Assembly (NCBI GenBank): GCA_964541075.1
Contig: CAZIPZ010000135.1
Span: forward strand, 1-11,178
Reading direction: 5' to 3'
Length of the DNA stretch: 11,178 nucleotides
Source: CAZIPZ01 sp964541075
GTDB lineage: Bacteria > Acidobacteriota > Terriglobia > 20CM-2-55-15
Shown: one piece after another, positions 6,313 to 11,178 of the stretch
Layout of the letters: each line of letters starts with the position of its first letter
Numbering within the stretch: the stretch's first letter is position 1
The notes under the pieces: generated by a model
What the model was told of the DNA's origin: nothing
Seen by the model: only the letters and a program-made list of their open reading frames with translations
Databases searched by the model: none
Program-made: the position numbers and the translations under genes

Positions 6313-6330
6313 GAAGTGGTCCAAAGTGGT
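6304..6330 (+). promoter_or_regulatory. Three phased MraZ boxes (predicted autoregulatory operator)
   Basis: AAGTAGG (6304-6310), AAGTGGT (6314-6320) and AAGTGGT (6324-6330) repeat with an exact 10-base period, overlapping the predicted -10 and start region. Known MraZ operators are short GTG- or TGGG-containing direct repeats of about one helical turn (TGGGN in E. coli, AAAGTG-type in Mollicutes), placed just upstream of mraZ. Binding by the MraZ encoded downstream is inferred from these. Confidence 0.75.
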
Positions 6331-6369
6331 AAAATCTGTTCTATTCTGGTTATTCAGGGACTTTTATTG

Positions 6370-6810
6370 ATGTTGCGTGGGAATGCACCGGCGACCGTCG
6401 ATGAGAAAGGGCGACTTAAAATTCCGTCCATCTTCCGCGCAGACATCGAAGAATCCTGGGGCAGCGACTTCTACGTCACGTCTCTTTCGGGTGAATCCGC
6501 TCTGATTTATCCCCTTCCTATCTGGCAAGAAATCGAAGAACGACTCGCCAAGCTCCCTTCATTAAATCCCACGAAAAAGAAGTTCCTTGATCGTACGAAC
6601 TATTACGGTCAATTGATCTCCATGGATAAATCCGGCCGGATTCTGATTCCGCCGTTGCTGCGGCAATCAGCCCAGATGGCGGGAGAAGTTGCTGTTCTTG
6701 GATATTTGAATTATCTCGACGTTTGGAATCATGAACGGTTCCTGGGGCGTCTCAAAAAAGACGCCTTTACTGATGAGGATCAGGAAGTATTGGGGAAACT
6801 GGGAATCTAA
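6370..6810 (+). CDS. mraZ: Transcriptional regulator MraZ
   Basis: A 146-residue DNA-binding protein that usually heads the dcw cluster and represses or modulates its own operon as a ring-shaped oligomer. Seen: two AbrB/MraZ-type swapped-hairpin domains, the first with DEKGRLKIP (about 11-19) and the second with DKSGRILIPP (about 86-95), both carrying the conserved D-x-x-G-R. I chose ATG at 6370, preceded by AGGGA nine bases upstream, because it gives the standard family N-terminus (MLRGN, compare MFRGE) and length. A GTG at 6316 in the same frame lies inside the operator and promoter. The rsmH gene follows 9 bases after the stop. Three phased MraZ boxes lie upstream, as expected for autoregulation. 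Confidence 0.95.
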   Translation: MLRGNAPATVDEKGRLKIPSIFRADIEESWGSDFYVTSLSGESALIYPLPIWQEIEERLAKLPSLNPTKKKFLDRTNYYGQLISMDKSGRILIPPLLRQSAQMAGEVAVLGYLNYLDVWNHERFLGRLKKDAFTDEDQEVLGKLGI

Positions 6811-6819
6811 GAACGATGC

Positions 6820-7686
6820 ATGTCCAGGCACACACCAGTTTTGGTCGACGAGATCATCCGGTTTTTGGATCCAAAACCGGGCGGAGTTTACATCGATGCA
6901 ACGGTGGGCGCAGGTGGGCACACGCGAGCCATTCTCGAACATACATTTCCGGACGGCCGCGTCCTGGCGCTCGATCAAGACGAATCGGCGTTGGCTATCG
7001 CGAAGGAGACTTTGGAGCCTTTTGGTTCAAGGGTCGTGTTTTCCAAAGCGAATTTCCGGGAAGTGGCGTCAATTGCCGAGATGCACGGTTTTCTCGAAGC
7101 GGACGGCCTGCTGGCGGACATCGGTATTTCTTCAATGATGGTGGACGACGCATCCCGAGGATTTTCGTTCATGCGTGAGGGACCCTTGGACATGCGAATG
7201 GACCGCAATCAGCAACTGACCGCAGGAGATGTTGTGAATACGTATCGAGAGAAGGAAATAGCGGACATCCTGTTCAACTTCGGGGAAGAGCGTCGTTCGC
7301 GCCCGATCGCCCGATCTATTGTCCGAGCGCGTCCATTGACGACGACCACGGACCTGACGCGAGCGATTGAGCGCGTTACGGGAGGGCCGCGATACGGACA
7401 GATCAATCCATCGACGCGCACCTTTCAAGCTTTGAGGATCTACGTTAATGATGAGATCGGGGCTCTTGAAACCTTCCTCGACTCGGCTGTGAAGGTCATT
7501 CGCTCCAAGGGCCGGCTCCTCGTTATTACCTTTCATTCTCTGGAAGACCGGATTGTTAAGAACAAATTCAGGTCGTCCGCGACGGGGCGTGCTTTGACGA
7601 AGCGGATAGTAACGGCTAGTCAGGAAGAAATATCCCGGAACGCAAGGGCTCGCAGTGCGAAGTTGAGGGTTTGGGAGAAGAACTAA
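6820..7686 (+). CDS. rsmH: 16S rRNA (cytosine(1402)-N4)-methyltransferase
   Basis: Transfers a methyl group from S-adenosylmethionine to N4 of C1402 in the decoding centre of 16S rRNA (formerly MraW). Length 288 residues, slightly short for the family. Seen: SRHTPVLVDE at the N-terminus; SAM motif I D26-A-T-V-G-A-G-G-H-T; ALDQDESAL; DIGISSMMVDDASRGFSF, where the family more often has DLGVSSPQLD; GPLDMRMD; NPSTRTFQALRIYVNDE; and ITFHSLEDRIVK. The ATG at 6820 lies 9 bases after the mraZ stop and gives the usual start; the ribosome site is weak, so coupling to mraZ translation is plausible. Its stop overlaps the ftsL start by one base (TAATG). Confidence 0.96.
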   Translation: MSRHTPVLVDEIIRFLDPKPGGVYIDATVGAGGHTRAILEHTFPDGRVLALDQDESALAIAKETLEPFGSRVVFSKANFREVASIAEMHGFLEADGLLADIGISSMMVDDASRGFSFMREGPLDMRMDRNQQLTAGDVVNTYREKEIADILFNFGEERRSRPIARSIVRARPLTTTTDLTRAIERVTGGPRYGQINPSTRTFQALRIYVNDEIGALETFLDSAVKVIRSKGRLLVITFHSLEDRIVKNKFRSSATGRALTKRIVTASQEEISRNARARSAKLRVWEKN

Positions 7687-8096
7687 TGCCTATTGAGGTT
7701 CATTTCGAGAAGCGAATCATCAACAACAAGCTTGTTCGGGAAGCAGACGCAAAGAGCCACCGCGATTACATGATCGTGACGGTATTGGGAGCAGTCTTCC
7801 TTTTGGGACTGTTTGCGTATGGATGGCAACACTATCAGTGGATCCAGTACGGATACCGAATCGAGGAAGCCCAAAAGAAGAAGGAACAGCTGGCAGAAGT
7901 CGGCCGCCAATTGCGTCTGGAGCGGGCATCACTGCGGAATCCACAGCGAATCGATGCAATCGCTAGGGGCGAATTGGGAATGGTGGTGCCGGCGCCTGGC
8001 CAGGTGGTCACCTTCAGTGCGGATGCTCCTTTGACGATTCCTTCGCCGGAGAAGCCGGCCGGACAGGAGCCTGAAGCATTGGCGGCTAAGAGATAG
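7686..8096 (+). CDS. ftsL: Cell division protein FtsL (FtsL/DivIC-like)
   Basis: A 136-residue single-pass inner-membrane protein that would form the FtsQ-FtsB-FtsL subcomplex of the divisome. Seen: a short basic cytoplasmic N-terminus (1-27), one membrane segment (about 28-48), then a periplasmic coiled coil (about 55-85; RIEEAQKKKEQLAEVGRQLRLE), a GELGMVVPAPGQVV segment typical after FtsL coiled coils, and a proline-rich tail. FtsL diverges quickly, so the call rests on topology, size and position between rsmH and ftsI. The ATG at 7686 has GGAG at 7674-7677 and overlaps the rsmH stop by one base. An upstream TTG at 7671 in the same frame would add five residues and place the start before that ribosome site. 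Confidence 0.85.
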   Translation: MPIEVHFEKRIINNKLVREADAKSHRDYMIVTVLGAVFLLGLFAYGWQHYQWIQYGYRIEEAQKKKEQLAEVGRQLRLERASLRNPQRIDAIARGELGMVVPAPGQVVTFSADAPLTIPSPEKPAGQEPEALAAKR

Positions 8097-8101
8097 CAGA
8101 T

Positions 8102-8201
8102 TTCGCATGTGGATTGCGAATTTCGAAAACCGAGGGCTTTGAGGCCGTGACGGGAGGCGAAGTCCGGAAAGATCATTCGAAATTCGCAATCCACTTGTGA
8201 A
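8102..8201. repeat. Large near-perfect inverted repeat between ftsL and ftsI
   Basis: The left arm GTGGATTGCGAATTTCGAA (8109-8127) is the exact reverse complement of 8176-8194: 19 perfect base pairs. The stem extends outward through one T-T mismatch and six more pairs, one of them G-U, to 8102 and 8201. The 48-base loop (8128-8175) is G-rich and can form a small GGC/GCC hairpin. No T-run follows, so it is not an intrinsic terminator. It fills almost all of the 129-base gap in an otherwise tightly packed operon, 24 bases before the ftsI ATG. It could be an RNA processing or attenuation element, or an inserted palindromic repeat of the REP or MITE kind; the sequence cannot choose. Confidence 0.85.
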
Positions 8202-8225
8202 TCAAGACGCACCAAGAAATCGGAC

Positions 8226-10241
8226 ATGAAGAAAGACAAGAGCAAAGCTTGGCGGGTTTACGTACTGATAACCGCAATGGGGCTATGGGGAGCGGCTATC
8301 GGCGCCCGCCTTTATTTTCTTCAGGTCGTTCATTCCGACGACTACAAGCAGAAGGCTGAACGGCAACAGCAGCGAACACTTGAGGTGAGCCCGAGGCGGG
8401 GAAATATTTACGACAGGAATCGGAATGAGCTGGCCGTCAGCATCAAAGTCCAATCCTTATTTGCAATACCCGAGGAGATCAGCGATCCCAGCGCCGTCGC
8501 TCTGCAACTCTCAAGTCTGATCCGCATTCCTGAAGCCGAACTTGTCCGCAAGCTGGACCGCGAAAAGTCTTTTGTTTGGATCAAGCGAAAGCTGAGCAAC
8601 GCCGAGGCGGAACTGGTGAAGAAAGCCGACTTGCCGGGAATGTACTTCCAGACTGAAGATCAACGATTCTATCCCAAGAGGCAGCTCGCTGCGCATGTGC
8701 TCGGATACGTCAACATTGATGAACAGGGAATGGGAGGCCTGGAATATCGATATAACGGCAGTGTCCGCGGCGAAAGCGGACGAGTCGTTGTGATGACCGA
8801 TGCGCGAGGGCGCAGCTTCAATCGGATGGAGGTGGCCCCGCTTCCCGGCGCGAATCTCGTCACCACGATTGATGAAAACATTCAGTACATCGTCGAAAAG
8901 GAGCTTCAGGCTTCCGTAGCCAGTTCCCGCCCGAAGGGAATGTCCATCATTGCCATGGACCCGCATTCCGGCGAGATTCTTGCCATGGCGAACCATCCTT
9001 CTTTCAATCCGAACGAGTACGCCAGGTACACCCCCGCAACATGGATTAACCGTGCGGTTAGTCACGTTTACGAACCGGGCTCGACTTTCAAGATTGTAAC
9101 CGCAGCGTCCGCGCTGGAGGAGAACGTTACGACGCCGGACGAAGTCATCGATTGCCAAATGGGATCGATTGTTCTTTACGGCCACCGAATCGGCGATGCT
9201 CACAAGTATGGTTTGCTGACGGTCAGGCAGATCATGCAGAACTCATCCAATGTTGGCATGATCAAGCTCGGCCTACGTGTGGGCGAAGAGCGATTTGCGA
9301 ACTACATTGATCGGCTTGGTTTCGGACATCCGACGAATATTGACCTGCCCGGCGAGGAGCGAGGTTTGACCAAACCGGCGTCACGCTGGTCGAAAATTTC
9401 GATTGGCGCCATTTCGATGGGACAGGAAATCGGCGTCACTCCGCTTCAAGTGCTGAGTCTTGTCTCCGCTGTCGCGAACGGCGGCATTTTGTATCGCCCG
9501 TATGTCGTGAAGAAAATCCAGGACCCGCAACGCGGCCTGAGCACTGAAATCGATCCCCAAGGCGAACGCGTTTTGTCGGAAGCGACCGTTCGGGAGCTTC
9601 AGGATATGCTCGAAGTCGTGGTGACGGACGGCACCGCGAGGGATTCAAAGCTTGAAGGCTATCGGGCCGCCGGCAAGACCGGCACGGCGCAGAAAATCGA
9701 CGAAACCGGACGCTATGCGGCGCACAAATACGTTGCCTCCTTTGTCGGGTATGCGCCCGCGTCAAATCCGAAAGTGGCTCTGATTGTTGTTGTGGACGAA
9801 CCGTCTGGCGCTTATTACGGGGCTCAGGTCGCCGCGCCGATTTTCAAGCGGATTGCAGAACAAGTTTTGAGGTACCAATCCGTGCCGCCCGACGCACCAC
9901 ACTACGCTCCTCAATATACATTTCAGGAAAAAAACCGCGGAACTCCCAGAATTATGACGCCTAAGCCCAAGGAAGCGCAGCCTCTGGTTTCGCCGGCGCC
10001 TGCCTATATTCAGGCCTCCGTTTCGTCGCGCGGCATGGCGCCGGCCGATGATGGTTTCGGCCAGATTTCTGTTCCCGATTTTTCGGGCAAGTCTTTGAGA
10101 CAGGTTACCGATGAGAGTTTGAAGGTTGGATTGCGACTGCAATCCGTAGGTTCCGGCGCGGCAATTGATCAAATGCCGCCCCCAGGCGTCATGGTCCGTC
10201 CTGGTTCTCGAGTCCAGGTGCGGTTCTCGTCACGCCGATAA
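8226..10241 (+). CDS. ftsI: Septal peptidoglycan transpeptidase FtsI (PBP2x/PBP3-like) with PASTA domain
   Basis: A class B penicillin-binding protein that crosslinks peptidoglycan at the division septum. 671 residues. Seen: a short cytoplasmic N-terminus and one membrane anchor (about 10-34); a dimerisation/pedestal domain starting RRGNIYDRN (57-65); and a transpeptidase domain with S286-T-F-K289 (catalytic Ser), S340-S-N342 and K484-T-G-T. After a proline-rich linker (about 552-612) a single PASTA domain (about 613-671; ISVPDFSGKSL through VRPGSRVQVRF) ends the protein. PASTA on FtsI is best known from Firmicutes SpoVD/PBP2x and Actinobacteria, and absent from E. coli FtsI. The ATG at 8226 has only a weak ribosome site and follows the large inverted repeat. 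murE begins 36 bases after the stop. Confidence 0.95.
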   Translation: MKKDKSKAWRVYVLITAMGLWGAAIGARLYFLQVVHSDDYKQKAERQQQRTLEVSPRRGNIYDRNRNELAVSIKVQSLFAIPEEISDPSAVALQLSSLIRIPEAELVRKLDREKSFVWIKRKLSNAEAELVKKADLPGMYFQTEDQRFYPKRQLAAHVLGYVNIDEQGMGGLEYRYNGSVRGESGRVVVMTDARGRSFNRMEVAPLPGANLVTTIDENIQYIVEKELQASVASSRPKGMSIIAMDPHSGEILAMANHPSFNPNEYARYTPATWINRAVSHVYEPGSTFKIVTAASALEENVTTPDEVIDCQMGSIVLYGHRIGDAHKYGLLTVRQIMQNSSNVGMIKLGLRVGEERFANYIDRLGFGHPTNIDLPGEERGLTKPASRWSKISIGAISMGQEIGVTPLQVLSLVSAVANGGILYRPYVVKKIQDPQRGLSTEIDPQGERVLSEATVRELQDMLEVVVTDGTARDSKLEGYRAAGKTGTAQKIDETGRYAAHKYVASFVGYAPASNPKVALIVVVDEPSGAYYGAQVAAPIFKRIAEQVLRYQSVPPDAPHYAPQYTFQEKNRGTPRIMTPKPKEAQPLVSPAPAYIQASVSSRGMAPADDGFGQISVPDFSGKSLRQVTDESLKVGLRLQSVGSGAAIDQMPPPGVMVRPGSRVQVRFSSRR

Positions 10242-10277
10242 ACATCAACCCGATGCTTTCGCTTTAGAATTGAAGCT

Positions 10278-11178
10278 ATGACTTTGGGAGAGCTGCTGAA
10301 AGGTTGCAGCGTCCGGTCTGCTTCAGGTGACCTCAACACGCGGATTCTCGGCCTCGCTTACGATTCAAGAGCAGTGTCAAAAGGGTTTCTTTTTGTCGCG
10401 ATCCGGGGAACGCGTATGGACGGAAGCCGGTTTGTTGCCGAAGCGGTTCAGAGAGGAGCCGTAGCGGTTGTCTCTTCGTCTGCACCTCCTGAATCGCAAT
10501 TTTCCGAGACGCCGTGGGTTCAGGTTGATGACGATCGGGGCGCGCTTGCCGCCATTGCCGGAAACTTCTATAGGCATCCGACTACGAAGTTGCGTCTTGT
10601 TGGCGTCACCGGGACCAATGGAAAAACCACAACGACATACTTGATTGAAGCCATCTTGAAGTCGGCCGGATTTCACGCTGCCGTTCTTGGGACGATTGAA
10701 TACCGTGGACCGGGGTTTGATATTCCAGCCGATCGAACGACGCCCGAGGCGCCGGACCTGGAAGGATTGTTTGAGAAAGTCGTCGCCGCCGGCTGGGGAC
10801 ACGCCATCATGGAGGTGTCGTCTCACGCGATTGAAATGAAGCGTATAGCTGCATTGCATTTCGATGTCGCCGTCTTCACCAATCTCAGCCGCGACCACCT
10901 CGATTTTCATGGCGACATGGAAACGTACTTTCAGGCCAAAAAGAAACTCTTCGCGGGGTCGGCATCGATGCCTCGGTCAATGGTATTGAACATGGACGAC
11001 GACCGATATGGGGAACTCCGTTCGTTGGATCCATCGCGAGTCATTTCCTATGGAATGAGATCTGCAGCCGATGTCCATCCGATTGAGCATCATGTCGAAT
11101 GGGAAGGAGCGAAAGCGGTATACCAGACGCCAATCGGGCGCCTTGGAATCCGAACCAGCTTGATGGGTGAACCGAACC
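10278..11178 (+). CDS. murE: UDP-N-acetylmuramoyl-tripeptide synthetase MurE, 3'-truncated by window edge
   Basis: ATP-dependent cytoplasmic Mur ligase that adds the third peptide residue (meso-diaminopimelate or L-lysine) to UDP-MurNAc-L-Ala-D-Glu. About 300 residues are visible from ATG 10278, with no stop before the right edge. Seen: N-terminal AYDSRAVSKGFLFVAIRG (UDP-MurNAc-binding domain); P-loop GVTGTNGKTTT at about 10600-10632; RTTPEAPDL; MEVSSHA; and FTNLSRDHLDFHGDMETYFQAKKKLF, which includes the lysine usually carbamylated in Mur ligases. The substrate-selecting motif (DNPR for diaminopimelate) would lie beyond the window. The start has no strong Shine-Dalgarno, but it matches the family N-terminus and follows ftsI closely, consistent with one dcw operon. 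Confidence 0.94.
   Translation, partial: MTLGELLKGCSVRSASGDLNTRILGLAYDSRAVSKGFLFVAIRGTRMDGSRFVAEAVQRGAVAVVSSSAPPESQFSETPWVQVDDDRGALAAIAGNFYRHPTTKLRLVGVTGTNGKTTTTYLIEAILKSAGFHAAVLGTIEYRGPGFDIPADRTTPEAPDLEGLFEKVVAAGWGHAIMEVSSHAIEMKRIAALHFDVAVFTNLSRDHLDFHGDMETYFQAKKKLFAGSASMPRSMVLNMDDDRYGELRSLDPSRVISYGMRSAADVHPIEHHVEWEGAKAVYQTPIGRLGIRTSLMGEPN

Noticed and set aside
6316..6369. GTG at 6316 as an alternative mraZ start
   Set aside because: It lies within the MraZ boxes and before or at the predicted transcription start; the ATG at 6370 gives the family N-terminus and has AGGGA upstream.
8511..9203. 230-codon minus-strand frame
   Set aside because: Fully antisense to ftsI with its STFK and SSN motifs; no domain seen in the minus-strand product.
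10377..10910. 177-codon minus-strand frame
   Set aside because: Antisense to murE, which has a clear P-loop and Mur ligase signature.

Overview
The window looks like the chromosome of a Gram-negative-type bacterium of moderate GC. I favour Acidobacteriota or a related soil phylum. This is inferred from the mix of gene types: an FtsI with a PASTA domain, a DUF933-type YchF variant, a strong sigma-54-type promoter, and a split dcw (division and cell wall) cluster. No ribosomal RNA or other taxonomic marker is present, so the placement is tentative. There is no tRNA, CRISPR array, insertion sequence or phage gene that I can support.

Layout from left to right. (1) Bases 2-1318, plus strand: the C-terminal three quarters of an IlvD/Edd-superfamily dehydratase, cut by the left edge, with the usual GGSTN motif replaced. 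(2) Convergent to it, on the minus strand, a probable two-gene unit: glgC (ADP-glucose pyrophosphorylase, best read from a TTG start) followed by a small CDGSH iron-sulfur protein. (3) About 1.07 kb (2879-3948) without a convincing gene. It carries a consensus -24/-12 promoter, two inverted repeats upstream of that promoter, and a 17-bp palindrome. (4) A DksA/TraR-family RNA polymerase-binding protein on the plus strand. (5) On the minus strand, a YchF-like ATPase/GTPase followed by a ZIP-family metal transporter, separated from the DksA-like gene by a strong hairpin. (6) A divergent intergenic region with a TTGACA promoter and three 10-bp-phased AAGTRG repeats, which look like MraZ boxes. It opens the plus-strand dcw cluster mraZ-rsmH-ftsL-ftsI-murE, the last gene being cut by the right edge.

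How the genes work together. The dcw genes form a classical division and peptidoglycan unit: an autoregulator (MraZ), a 16S rRNA methyltransferase (RsmH), a divisome scaffold (FtsL), the septal transpeptidase (FtsI) and a UDP-MurNAc-peptide ligase (MurE). The left half is metabolic and regulatory: sugar-acid or branched-chain-type dehydration, glycogen precursor synthesis, a Fe-S protein, a stringent-response-type transcription factor and a metal transporter. The features most worth following up are the altered dehydratase, the sigma-54 promoter in the long leader, the phased MraZ boxes, and a large near-perfect inverted repeat between ftsL and ftsI. I see no clearly new multi-gene system.
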